Made by a program: the position numbers and the translations under genes. From assembly GCF_001685355.1 (NCBI RefSeq), contig NZ_CP016438.1:4650001-4714000 (forward strand): 64,000 nucleotides of DNA, written 5' to 3'. This document shows positions 42,108 to 50,703 of this stretch, piece by piece; within the stretch, counting starts at the first letter, position 1; every line of letters starts with the position of its first letter. The DNA comes from Streptomyces lincolnensis (GTDB lineage Bacteria > Actinomycetota > Actinomycetes > Streptomycetales > Streptomycetaceae). Below the pieces are notes generated by a model. That model was not told where the DNA came from. It worked only from the letters and a program-made list of their open reading frames with translations, and searched no databases.

Positions 42108-43043
42108 TCAGACCGTGTCGGGGTCCGCCGGAGGCCGGTGCGGCGAGTGTCGTGCGGGCTCTTGCGGGGCGGGCTGCCCCGGTCGCCGTCGCCGGACCTC
42201 TTCGGCGGAAGCACCGTCGTCGGCCGTGTAGCTGCCGAGCAGGGACAGTGCCTGTTCGGAGGGGCTGCCCGGGTCGGCGTGGTAGACGACGAGTTGCTGG
42301 CCGGGGGCGCTGTTCACGGTCAACGACTCGTAATGCAGGGTCAGTTCACCGACGACGGGGTGGCGGAAGCGTTTGGTCTCGTGGGTCTTCTGGCGGATGT
42401 CGTGACGGGCCCACAGCCGACGGAAGGTCTCGCTCTTGAGCGACAGTTCACCGACCACCTCGACGAGGCGGGGATCGTCGAGGTCGGTGCCGACGGCCGC
42501 GCGCAGACCGCCGACGGTGCTGGCCGCGACCCGGTCCCAGTCCGGGTAGAAGTCACGCGCGTCGGGGTCGAGGAAGACCAGCCGGACCAGGTCGTCGCGG
42601 TAGGTGTGGCCGTCGAAGAGGGCGGTGCCGAGGGCGTTGGCGGCCAGTACGGCGAGACAGCGGTCGAGCACCACGACGGGTGTCCGGGGCCAGGCCGCCA
42701 TCATGTTGAGCAGGTGCGGGCTGACGCGCTCGCGCCGGGCGGCCGGGCGTCGCCTCCGGGGTGTCGGGAGCGCGAGCCGGTGCAGGTGTGCGACCGCGTC
42801 CTCCTCCAGCTCCAGCGCCCGGGCCAGCGCCTCGACCACCTGGACCGACGGATGGCGCTCGCGCCCCTGCTCCAGCCGCACGTAGTAGTCGGTGCTCACA
42901 CCGGCGAGCTGCGCGACCTCCTCGCGGCGCAGCCCGGCCACGCGGCGGCGGCCGTCCGCCCGGATACCGAGGTCCTCCGGCCGGAGCCGCTCGCGGCGGG
43001 CCCGCAGGAACTGCCCCAGCAGGTTCTCGGTGTCGGTGTCCAT
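42108..43043 (-). CDS. XRE/MmyB-type transcriptional regulator
   Basis: 311 residues from ATG 43043. N-terminal helix-turn-helix with GLRREEVAQLAGVSTDYYVR and LEQGRERHPSVQVVEALARA. A C-terminal MmyB-like ligand domain follows: VVLDRCLAVLAANALGTALF, LVRLVFLDPDARDFYPDWDR and LTLHYESLTVNSAPGQQLVV. This pairing is frequent upstream of SDR or oxidoreductase genes in Streptomyces and probably responds to a lipid-like or redox ligand. The two SDR genes lie downstream on the same strand across 213 bp of G-rich tandem repeats. Confidence 0.9.
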   Translation of the reverse strand: MDTDTENLLGQFLRARRERLRPEDLGIRADGRRRVAGLRREEVAQLAGVSTDYYVRLEQGRERHPSVQVVEALARALELEEDAVAHLHRLALPTPRRRRPAARRERVSPHLLNMMAAWPRTPVVVLDRCLAVLAANALGTALFDGHTYRDDLVRLVFLDPDARDFYPDWDRVAASTVGGLRAAVGTDLDDPRLVEVVGELSLKSETFRRLWARHDIRQKTHETKRFRHPVVGELTLHYESLTVNSAPGQQLVVYHADPGSPSEQALSLLGSYTADDGASAEEVRRRRPGQPAPQEPARHSPHRPPADPDTV

Positions 43044-43125
43044 GCCCACGAGGCTAGGCCGGACACCCCACCCGGCACGAGCTCCCAGGGTGGCCGGGAC
43101 ACTCCTACCCTCACCACCTGCGCCC

Positions 43126-43671
43126 TCACCCCCTCGTCCGCCGAACCCACGCCTCCAGCGCGACGAAGTCGGCCTCGGTGAGACCGCACCGGGGATCCAC
43201 ACGGTGGAGCAGGGCCGGTGCGGGGTGGTGGGAAGCCACCCATGCCCGGTCGGCGGCGGTGATCTCGTCGTCGACCCAGACGAACGGCCGGTCGGCGGCC
43301 CGGGCGAGGAGGGGCCGGGTCTTCCAGTGGAGCCCGACCGCCCCCGTGTCACCGTCTGCCTCGCCCCCGCCCCCGACTCCGCCCTTGTCCCCGCCCTCGT
43401 CCTCGTCCTCGTCCGGCCAGTCCACCAAGGGCAGCGCAGGCAGTCCGAGCCACGGGGCCAGACAGGTGTTGGCGTCGTCCATCCAGGTCGTGGCCCACAC
43501 TAACTCACAGCCCAGCGCCCCCAGCCGAGCACCCAGCGCCGGATCGACACGGGGCAGCAGCGGGTGGGCGCCGGCCTGCTCGGGCAGGGCGAAGCGTGCC
43601 TCGTACTCCGGGTACGGGTGGGCCGCGCCGAAGGGAAGGAGTGTGCCGTCGACGTCGAGAAAGAGCAGCAT
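43126..43671 (-). CDS. HAD-like hydrolase
   Basis: 181 residues from ATG 43671. Motif I is LLFLDVDGTLLPFG (nucleophile and acid Asp), followed by LVWATTWMDDANTCLAPWLG for motif II. Late FVWVDDEITAADR supplies the acidic pair of motif IV. A Gly/Asp-rich insertion (DEDEDEGGDKGGVGGGG) breaks the middle and is likely disordered. Small-molecule phosphatase activity is plausible; substrate unknown. Confidence 0.82.
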   Translation of the reverse strand: MLLFLDVDGTLLPFGAAHPYPEYEARFALPEQAGAHPLLPRVDPALGARLGALGCELVWATTWMDDANTCLAPWLGLPALPLVDWPDEDEDEGGDKGGVGGGGEADGDTGAVGLHWKTRPLLARAADRPFVWVDDEITAADRAWVASHHPAPALLHRVDPRCGLTEADFVALEAWVRRTRG

Positions 43672-43712
43672 CACGGCCCAGGATGCCGCAGGACGCCCCA
43701 GCACATCGCAGA

Positions 43713-44336
43713 TCAGCCCCGGAACCCACCCCTGGCCAGGATCTCGTCGATCCGGGATCGATGGGCGGCCTCCCAGTCGTCCAGCGTCTCGGTGGCCTCC
43801 TTGGCGAGCTTGGTGCGGGCGGCGGTGAGGGTGTCGGTGCGGTGGGCGGCGGGGACGGTGACGACGCCTTCCTCGTCGGCGACGACGATGTCGCCGGGGG
43901 CGACGGTCACCCCGCCGCAGCGGACGGGTTCACCGAGGGGGGCCACGGCGGCCTTGGTGCCGGGGATCGGGATGATTCCGCGGGCGTAGACGGGGAAGCG
44001 CAGGTCGCGTACCTCGGCGAGGTCGCGGATCAGACCGTCGGCGACGAAGCCGGCGATGCCCCGGCGCTGCGCCACGGCACAGACGTTGCCGCCGGCGAGC
44101 GCGTAGTCCAGGTCGCCGGACTCGACCACGACGACCGAGCCGGGCTCGGCGCGGTGGATCGCCGCGTGCAGCATGAGGTTGTCGCCGGGAGGGCACCGTA
44201 CGGTGAACGCGGGCCCGGCGATCCGGGGCACCGGCCCCCACAACGGCCGTATCCCGATGTCCATGACCTGCTCACGGCCCAGCAGATCGGCCAGGGTGGT
44301 CGTGGGAATGTCCAGAAACTCGGTGGCTTCGATCAT
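43713..44336 (-). CDS. RraA-like / 4-hydroxy-4-methyl-2-oxoglutarate aldolase family protein
   Basis: 207 residues from ATG 44336. TTTLADLLGREQVMDIGI, GPAFTVRCPPGDNLMLHAAI, GSVVVVESGDLDYALAGGN, RGIAGFVADGLIRDLAEVRD and VPVY-type VYARGIIP give the RraA/HMG-aldolase fold; the Arg-Asp pair in GLIRD is the metal/substrate site. The family was once annotated as menaquinone methyltransferase. Whether this one is an aldolase or an RNase regulator cannot be decided; the aldolase branch is likelier in actinobacteria. Confidence 0.85.
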   Translation of the reverse strand: MIEATEFLDIPTTTLADLLGREQVMDIGIRPLWGPVPRIAGPAFTVRCPPGDNLMLHAAIHRAEPGSVVVVESGDLDYALAGGNVCAVAQRRGIAGFVADGLIRDLAEVRDLRFPVYARGIIPIPGTKAAVAPLGEPVRCGGVTVAPGDIVVADEEGVVTVPAAHRTDTLTAARTKLAKEATETLDDWEAAHRSRIDEILARGGFRG

Positions 44337-44402
44337 GCCGAGGACGCTACCGTCCCGTGCCATGACTGCCGGGTCGGCCTTGTGCCGTGAGCGAGTTGGG
44401 TG

Positions 44403-44425
44403 CCCGGCCTCTGAGTGAGGCCGGG
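44403..44425. terminator. Hairpin in the leader of the F420/hemerythrin gene
   Basis: CCCGGCCTC-TGAGT-GAGGCCGGG, perfect 9-bp stem, about 80 bp before the GTG at 44503. Confidence 0.5.
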
Positions 44426-44502
44426 GTGGGCCAGGGGCCCGCCCTCTCTCTGTGCCGCTTCGAAAGGAAACCAGCGACCACAGAGAGAAAGAAGAAGACA
44501 GC

Positions 44503-45345
44503 GTGCCCAACCCGTTCAATGATCAGATCATCGATGAGTTCCGCGCCCACAAGGGCCGCGTGGGCGGCTGGCTCGAAGGCGCCCGTCTGATCCTGCTCAC
44601 CACCACCGGCGCCCGTACCGGCACCCCGCACACCACTCCCGTCGGCTACCTCCCCGACGGCGGCGACCGGATCCTCGTCATCGCCTCGGCGGCCGGCGCG
44701 CCGAAGCACCCGCACTGGTACGGCAACCTCCTCGCGCATCCCCGGGTCACCGTGGAGACCGGCGCGTTCACCTATGAGGCACGGGCCGAGGTGCTCACCG
44801 GCGAGGAACGCGACCAGGCGTTCGCCCGGGCCGTGGAGGCGGAACCCGGCTGGGCGGAGTACCAGCGCAAGACGGACCGGGTGATCCCTGTGGTCGCCCT
44901 GCACGAGATCGCCCAGGGCGGCCCGCCGAACATCAACGCGGGCTCCTTCGGCGAGGCGATCAAGGTCGTCCACGACGCCTTCCGTCATGAACTCGCCCAG
45001 ATCCGCAAGGAGATGAGCACCGGCACCTCGACGCTCGGCGCCCAGCTCCGCGTCAACTGCCTGACGTTCTGCCAGGGCCTGCACAACCACCACACCGGCG
45101 AGGACATCGGCATGTTCCCCGTCCTCGCCGACCGCCACCCGGAGGCCGCCCCCGCGCTGGCGCGGCTGCGCGAGGAGCACGAGCGGATCGCGGCCCTCGC
45201 CGAGGACCTGCGCCGCGCCGTCACCGCCGAGGACACCGACCGGGCCACCGCCCGCGCGGAGGTCGAGCGCCTCACGACCGAGCTGGAGGCCCATCTGACG
45301 TACGAGGAGGAGCAGTTGATCCCGCTGCTCGACACGGTCGCCTGA
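44503..45345 (+). CDS. F420-dependent nitroreductase-family protein fused to a hemerythrin domain
   Basis: 280 residues from GTG 44503. Residues 1-135 are the Ddn/DUF385 deazaflavin (F420) fold: LILLTTTGARTGTPHTTPVG, ILVIASAAGAPKHPHWYGNL and RVTVETGAFTYEARAEVL. Residues 150-280 form a four-helix HHE/hemerythrin domain whose His/Glu ligands are in FRHELAQIRKEM, GLHNHHTGEDIGMFPVL, EEHERIAAL and LEAHLTYEEEQLIPLLD. The fusion suggests redox coupling of F420H2 to a di-iron centre that senses O2 or NO; this is inference. A Ser/Lys-rich AAAG leader precedes the start. Confidence 0.88.
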   Translation: MPNPFNDQIIDEFRAHKGRVGGWLEGARLILLTTTGARTGTPHTTPVGYLPDGGDRILVIASAAGAPKHPHWYGNLLAHPRVTVETGAFTYEARAEVLTGEERDQAFARAVEAEPGWAEYQRKTDRVIPVVALHEIAQGGPPNINAGSFGEAIKVVHDAFRHELAQIRKEMSTGTSTLGAQLRVNCLTFCQGLHNHHTGEDIGMFPVLADRHPEAAPALARLREEHERIAALAEDLRRAVTAEDTDRATARAEVERLTTELEAHLTYEEEQLIPLLDTVA

Positions 45346-45405
45346 CGGGCGGGGCGGCCGGCGCGCGCCCTCCTCTCCCGCCTCTCCCGCCTGAACGGCA
45401 ACCGC

Positions 45406-47436
45406 TCAGAACGGCAACGGCCGCCCGTGCACCACCTCCAGCCGGGACACCGCCCGCGTCAGCACCACGTACAGCCGGTGCAGGCCCCGCGCCTCCGACT
45501 CCGCGATCGCGGCGGGTTCGACGGCGACGACATGGTCGTACTCGAGTCCCTTGACCAGGCTCGCGGGGACGAGGTTCACACGGGCGGCCGGCTGGTCCGG
45601 CCCCGCCGCGGCGATTCCGGCCGCGGCGAGGGCGGCCGCCACCCGGTCCGTGTCCGCGTCCGCCGTGACGACCCCGACGGACCCCTCGCGCGCCAGGGCG
45701 TCCCGTACGGCGGCCACGACCGCGTCCGGGACCTCCGCCACCGCCGTCTCGCGGAACCTCAGCTCCCCGTCCCCGCGCAGGGAGCGTCCGGCCGGTACCT
45801 CCACGTCCAGCCGCGCCAGCAGCCGGTTGGCGAGCGCCACGACGGCCGCCGGCACCCGGAATCCGATGGTCAGCGGCACCACGGCAGCGTCCGGCTTCCC
45901 CAGGTGCCGCAGGACCGTGTCCCACGACCGCGCCGCCCACGGAGTGGTCCCCTGGGCCAGGTCGCCGAGCACGGTGAGCGAACCGAAGGACGCGCGCCGC
46001 GCGATGGCCCGGCACTCCATCGGGGAGAGGTCCTGCGCCTCGTCGACGACGAGATGGCCGTACCCCTCGGGATGCTCGATCAGCCCGGCGGCCTCGTCGA
46101 GGAGCACCAGGTCGGCGGCCGACCACCGCGCCGACTTCCACGACCGCGGCGGCCTCGGCCACAGCAGCGCCTTGCGCTCGTCGGCGTCCAGCACTCCCTC
46201 GGCGGCGGACGCCAACGCCCGTTCGTCACTGAGGAGTTCGGCCACCACCTCCTCCGGCCGCACCCGCGGCCACACGGCGTCGACGTACTCCTTGACCGCC
46301 CGCGCCCGCGAGACCCTCTGCACCCAGGCGCTGTTCTGCGGCCCGGCCCGCCGCTCGGCCTGCATCTGCACGCTCCGCACCACCCGGCTGCGCACCCGCT
46401 CCCGCCCGACGCCGTACGGCGGTTCCTCGGCACGTACGTCGGCCACGATCCGCGCGAGCTGCCCGACGTCGACCCGCCACCGGTACGAACCGTCGGGAAC
46501 CTCGACGGCGTCGACCGGACCGCCGTCCGACACCCGTGCGTACAGCGCCCGCCGCAGTACCTGAGCCATCCGCGCGTCGTGCTTGACGACGGCCGTCCGC
46601 TCCTCGTCGACCCCCTTGACCGGGTGCCGCGCGATCTCCTCCTGGAGCGTCGACTGCCGTACGCCGGTCTCGCCGAGGGCGGGCAGCACCTCCGAGATGT
46701 AGGTCAGGAAGGTCCGGTTGGGGCCGAGGATGAGCAGGCCGCCGCGACGGATGCGCTGTGGGTGGGTGTAGAGCAGATAGGCGGCCCGGTGCAGCCCGAC
46801 GGCGGTCTTCCCGGTGCCCGGAGCGCCCTGCACGCAGACGGACACGCCCAGATCTCCTCGTACGAGATCGTCCTGCTCGGGCTGGATGGTCGCGGCGATG
46901 TCCCGCATGGGGCCGACGCGGGGCCGCTCGATCTCCTGGGTGACGATGTCGCTGACGCGCGACTCCCCCTGGGCGAGGTGCTCGTCCTCCATCCCGGTGA
47001 GGTCGGCGGAGTCCCCCCGGCTGCCGGGCGCCCACCCGAACCGCCGCCGTACGGCCACGCCCTGCGGATCCCGGGCGCTGGCCTGGTAGAAGGCCCGGGA
47101 GACGGGCGCCCGCCAGTCCACGACGAGCGGCGGGGCGGCGGGATGCTCGCTGATCCGCAGCCGTCCGACGTGGTAGCTCTGCCCGGAGTGGTCCCCGGCG
47201 TCGTCCGTGAAGTCCAACCGCCCGAAGAACAACGGCCCTTGGGGCAGCTCCCGCATCTCCTTGGCCCGGCTCCGCAACCGATACCCGAGCACTTCGGCGT
47301 CGGCTCCGGAGGCCGAGACGTCCTCGCCGGTCACGACGTGTTCCTGGGCGCCGTCGACCATGGCGGCGAGGGCGGCGCGGCAGAGGGCGTGGTGGGCGCG
47401 TTCGCGGTGGAGGGCTTCCTGGAGTGCTGACGTCAT
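45406..47436 (-). CDS. HelR-type UvrD-like helicase (RNA polymerase recycling, rifamycin-resistance family)
   Basis: 676 residues. An N-terminal coiled segment (LHRERAHHALCRAALAAMVD) precedes an RNA-polymerase-contacting region (PLVVDWRAPVSRAFYQ). Walker A is VCVQGAPGTGKTAVGLHRAA, Walker B LVVDEAQDLSPMECRAI, and motif VI lies in LHRLYVVLTRAVSRLEVVHG. This matches HelD/HelR ATPases that displace rifamycin from polymerase. Classical helR genes carry a rifamycin-associated palindrome (GGGGCTTGC-type); I see none upstream here. A TetR gene lies upstream on the same strand and may control it instead. Confidence 0.88.
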   Translation of the reverse strand: MTSALQEALHRERAHHALCRAALAAMVDGAQEHVVTGEDVSASGADAEVLGYRLRSRAKEMRELPQGPLFFGRLDFTDDAGDHSGQSYHVGRLRISEHPAAPPLVVDWRAPVSRAFYQASARDPQGVAVRRRFGWAPGSRGDSADLTGMEDEHLAQGESRVSDIVTQEIERPRVGPMRDIAATIQPEQDDLVRGDLGVSVCVQGAPGTGKTAVGLHRAAYLLYTHPQRIRRGGLLILGPNRTFLTYISEVLPALGETGVRQSTLQEEIARHPVKGVDEERTAVVKHDARMAQVLRRALYARVSDGGPVDAVEVPDGSYRWRVDVGQLARIVADVRAEEPPYGVGRERVRSRVVRSVQMQAERRAGPQNSAWVQRVSRARAVKEYVDAVWPRVRPEEVVAELLSDERALASAAEGVLDADERKALLWPRPPRSWKSARWSAADLVLLDEAAGLIEHPEGYGHLVVDEAQDLSPMECRAIARRASFGSLTVLGDLAQGTTPWAARSWDTVLRHLGKPDAAVVPLTIGFRVPAAVVALANRLLARLDVEVPAGRSLRGDGELRFRETAVAEVPDAVVAAVRDALAREGSVGVVTADADTDRVAAALAAAGIAAAGPDQPAARVNLVPASLVKGLEYDHVVAVEPAAIAESEARGLHRLYVVLTRAVSRLEVVHGRPLPF

Positions 47437-47462
47437 TCTAAGGAGGATACCGGAATGACGTA

Positions 47463-47486
47463 ACCGAGTTAAATAATTTACTCGGT
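47463..47486. promoter_or_regulatory. AT-rich inverted repeat ACCGAGT-10-ACTCGGT
   Basis: Perfect 7-bp arms around a TAAATAATTT centre, overlapping the last codons of the TetR gene and lying 27 bp before the HelR start. A candidate operator for HelR expression. Confidence 0.5.
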
Positions 47487-48107
47487 AACGCTCTCCGTCC
47501 CACCGAGATACGGCAGCCCCGCCTCCAACAGCCCGAAGGCCCGCCGCGCGGCCGCCTCCGCGTCCGCCCGCACCTCCTCCACCCGCTCCCCGTCCGCGAT
47601 CCGCCGCCAGTTCTCCTCCGCGAGAATCCGCTGTACGGCGATGATCTGCCCGGCGGCCAGCCGCGCGTCCAGCCCACCACCGAGCGCCTCTGCCAACGCG
47701 GCCTCCGACCGCTCCAGATAGCCGTACAGCCGCGCCACCAGCGCCGGAGTGCCGTACAGCAGCGAATGAAAGGCGAGGACCCCGGGGTGACCATTCAGCC
47801 CAGTGACGGGATCCCCCTGCGCCAGCCCCTCCAGAAACCGCCGCCGCAACGCCCGCAACGGCGCCTCGTCCGAGCCCCTGACGACCCGCGCTGCCTCGTC
47901 CTCGTGATCGGCGAACCGGTACAGCACGAGGTCCTCCTTGGACGGGAAGTACCGGAACAACGTCGGCTTCGAGATCTCCGCCGCGGCCGCCACCTCGGCC
48001 ACGGACACCGCGTCGAAGCCCTTCTCCAGGAACAACCCGATCGCGATCTCCGACACGACCTCGTACATCCGCTGCTTCTTGCGCTCACGCAGCCCGATCT
48101 CAGCCAT
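47478..48107 (-). CDS. TetR family regulator
   Basis: 209 residues. RERKKQRMYEVVSEIAIGLF leads to the helix-turn-helix VSVAEVAAAAEISKPTLFRY-FPSKEDL. The C-terminal helices include HPGVLAFHSLLYGTPALVAR. ATG 48107. It sits directly upstream of the HelR gene on the same strand, 41 bp apart, and its last codons overlap the inverted repeat at 47463, so it is the likeliest regulator of HelR. Confidence 0.9.
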   Translation of the reverse strand: MAEIGLRERKKQRMYEVVSEIAIGLFLEKGFDAVSVAEVAAAAEISKPTLFRYFPSKEDLVLYRFADHEDEAARVVRGSDEAPLRALRRRFLEGLAQGDPVTGLNGHPGVLAFHSLLYGTPALVARLYGYLERSEAALAEALGGGLDARLAAGQIIAVQRILAEENWRRIADGERVEEVRADAEAAARRAFGLLEAGLPYLGGTESVTE

Positions 48108-48236
48108 GTCTGTGAGCCTACGCAGCCCGGCACGGTCACCGCGCTCGGCCCGGGCGCCCCGCAGGAGTGGCGCGGCCGACGCGTGGCCTCCTTCGTCCAG
48201 GGCAGCTACGCGTCACGGGCGGCGCCGCCCGCCGGC

Positions 48237-50432
48237 CTATCCCAGGGCCCTGGCGAGGTAGGGGTTGGCGGTCCGGCGGACGGGAAGACCGAGTGAGCCC
48301 GTCGCCGCGGCCAGGGTGATCGCGTACGAGTTCACGGCCCGCCGGACGTTGGGGGCGTCGAGGCTCTCGGCGGTCACCAGGCGGTCGAGGTCGATGTACG
48401 CGGACCGGACGATCTCGATCCAGCGGTACACCCGCCAGTCCTTGCGCCAGTCCTGGGTGCACGGGCGCGGCAGCTTCTTCTCCCAGCGGCGGAACATCCG
48501 GTCCCGGATCTCCGGCCGCGTCGGGGTGAGGTGCATGTGCCGGACCAGGTCGTAGAGCGGATCGCCGACCACCGCCATCTCCCAGTCGATGATGGTGAGC
48601 GCCAGGTGGTCGTCACGGCGTACGAGGTTCCACGGGTTGAGGTCGCCGTGCAGCAGGGCGGGCTTGCGGTGGCTCACCTCGTGACGGGACAGCAGCTGCC
48701 GCAGCCCCTCCGCGTCGGGCAGCCCGAGCAGCCTGGCCAGTTGCTGGGACTCCTTCGGGAGCTCCGAGACCAGCAGGACGAGCTGGTCCCGCAGCCAGTG
48801 GTGGAAGCCGCCGTCGCCGGCCGTCGGGTCCACCTGCTTGTAGTTCACCTGCGTCAGCGCGCAGAGCTGGTCGACGAGCCCGTCCGCCTCGTGCGGCAGG
48901 AGGCCGTGCACCGGGTGGCTCGGGGGCCGGCCGGTGTCGTGCGGTCCGGCGTACGTGTGGATGGCGAAGGTGTCGCTCGGGTAGCTCTCGCCCAGCGCGA
49001 GGACGCGGGGCGCCGCCACCTCGGCGGGCGACTCCTCGATGGCACGCAGCACGGAGTGCTCGCTGAGGAAGCTGCGCTCCCTGCGGCGGAACCCGGGCAC
49101 CTTGCGACGCACCACCACGGGGAAGTCCACGGCCGGCACCCACACCACCGAGTTGAGGTGCGCGGTTCCCTTGAACACCCGGCCGGCCGGTGCCGCCCCT
49201 TCCGCCGCCAGCGCGTCCCGTACGGCCCAGTTGGGGAAGTCCTCGCGTTCGGGGACCCGTCGGTCCGGCAACCAGACGAAGGACTTCGAGGCCCAGTCGG
49301 GGGCTCCTCCGTCGCGGCCGCTCCGTGACGCCCACCACCGGAACAGGGCCCGCTCGATCTCCTGCTCGCGCGGCACGTTCCTGAGCCGCAGCGGCTCCGC
49401 CGCCGCCTCCAGCGCCCGGCGGACCTCCGCCGTGGCCTCGTCCAGGCTCTTCTGGGTGAGGGAGTCGTCCAGGGACCGGGCGGCCCGCATCACGTCCGGG
49501 TAGACGGACTGCGCTCGCTCGAAGTTGAGGTAGGGCCGCAGATCCCTCGACAGACCGCTGACGGCGGCCGGGCGAATCTCGTGCATGGCTACGGCCCACG
49601 CCTCGATCACCTCGGCCCACTGGTGATCCGGGTACTGCATCCGGACCAGATGGGTCGCGAGGTCGTGCAGCGGGTCGCCGTAGGTCGCCAGTTCCCAGTC
49701 GACGCAGATGAGAGGCGGGACACCGGACTCGTACGACAGGATCAGGTTGTCCCGGTGCAGGTCCGCGTGGAGCAGGCTGTAGGGCCGCCGGGCCATGACG
49801 GGGACCCGCTCGGCCAGACGGAGCAGGGCGTCCTCCGGAATACCGAGGGCGGCGAACAGTCCACCGAAGGCAGCCCAGTTGGGCTGCCTGATCTGCCGGT
49901 CCGCCAGATGCGCGAGGGTCCGCAGGAACCCTTGGCTGTCCATGTCGTTGCTGGGCCACCCGGGTGGCAGGGGAGGCAGCGCCCCGCGCCGCACCTGGGC
50001 CATCTGGGCGAGCAGACCGGCCAGTGCCCGGATCAGCAGCGTGTCCACCGGCTTGCCGTTTCCACAGACGGTGGACAGCGGTACGCCTTCCACATAGCTG
50101 TGGATGGCGAATCGGTTATGCCTGACCAGGCACTGCGGGACGTGGGGCAGGACACCCTTGATGGCGTTGAGGATCTCCGCCTCGTCCCGCCAGGTCCTGA
50201 TCACCACCGGCAGTACGTCCGGACGCCGGATCCGCACGGTGACGGACGTGCCGGCCTCGCGGCCGAGCAGCTCCGCCATCTGCTCCGTCAGCGGCAGCAC
50301 GTAGTTCTGGTTGTGGTGTCCGCTGCTCGCCAGCCCGAGCTGCGTGGCCTGTTGCACGAATTCCACGACGTAGGAGGGGTCCAGCCTGGCGCGCTCCCCC
50401 GCGAGGTGAAGCGGATGAGGAGGTGCGCCCAC
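48237..50432 (-). CDS. Protein with two APH/choline-kinase-like domains
   Basis: 731 residues. The first kinase-like domain (about 60-330) has YSLLHADLHRDNLILSY and metal-binding PPLICVDWELATYGDPLHDL. The second (about 400-700) has ALLHGDLNPWNLVRR and TIIDWEMAVVGDPLYDLVRH. In both, the catalytic Asp (HxD) and the second Asp are intact. A VRIRRPDVLPVVIRTWR and a VVVRRKVPGFRRRERSF segment are the likely nucleotide Lys/Arg regions. Tandem APH proteins are rare; substrate unknown. The N-terminus is uncertain (GTG 50432 has no strong signal). It is adjacent to the GntR/microprotein cassettes. Confidence 0.82.
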   Translation of the reverse strand: MGAPPHPLHLAGERARLDPSYVVEFVQQATQLGLASSGHHNQNYVLPLTEQMAELLGREAGTSVTVRIRRPDVLPVVIRTWRDEAEILNAIKGVLPHVPQCLVRHNRFAIHSYVEGVPLSTVCGNGKPVDTLLIRALAGLLAQMAQVRRGALPPLPPGWPSNDMDSQGFLRTLAHLADRQIRQPNWAAFGGLFAALGIPEDALLRLAERVPVMARRPYSLLHADLHRDNLILSYESGVPPLICVDWELATYGDPLHDLATHLVRMQYPDHQWAEVIEAWAVAMHEIRPAAVSGLSRDLRPYLNFERAQSVYPDVMRAARSLDDSLTQKSLDEATAEVRRALEAAAEPLRLRNVPREQEIERALFRWWASRSGRDGGAPDWASKSFVWLPDRRVPEREDFPNWAVRDALAAEGAAPAGRVFKGTAHLNSVVWVPAVDFPVVVRRKVPGFRRRERSFLSEHSVLRAIEESPAEVAAPRVLALGESYPSDTFAIHTYAGPHDTGRPPSHPVHGLLPHEADGLVDQLCALTQVNYKQVDPTAGDGGFHHWLRDQLVLLVSELPKESQQLARLLGLPDAEGLRQLLSRHEVSHRKPALLHGDLNPWNLVRRDDHLALTIIDWEMAVVGDPLYDLVRHMHLTPTRPEIRDRMFRRWEKKLPRPCTQDWRKDWRVYRWIEIVRSAYIDLDRLVTAESLDAPNVRRAVNSYAITLAAATGSLGLPVRRTANPYLARALG

Positions 50433-50703
50433 TGGCTGCTCCGGGTACGAAGAGGGAGAAGATATGGCAAACGCTTAGCATGCGGTGAGGTCCCGCGCAC
50501 GACAGCGTGACGCCCGGGATGCCACTCGCGTGGCCCCGATGAATGGTTTGCCACTCTTCTGCGTGAGGGCTGTGCGAGGGCTGTGCGAAGCCGCCCGGAG
50601 TTGACCTGTTGGCCTATCCATACGCATGGAAGCGAGCGATTGCTCAGTCGGTGCGGGCGATGCTACAGCAAGCCGCAGCCCCCTCCGGCCGTGCCCTCCC
50701 GGG

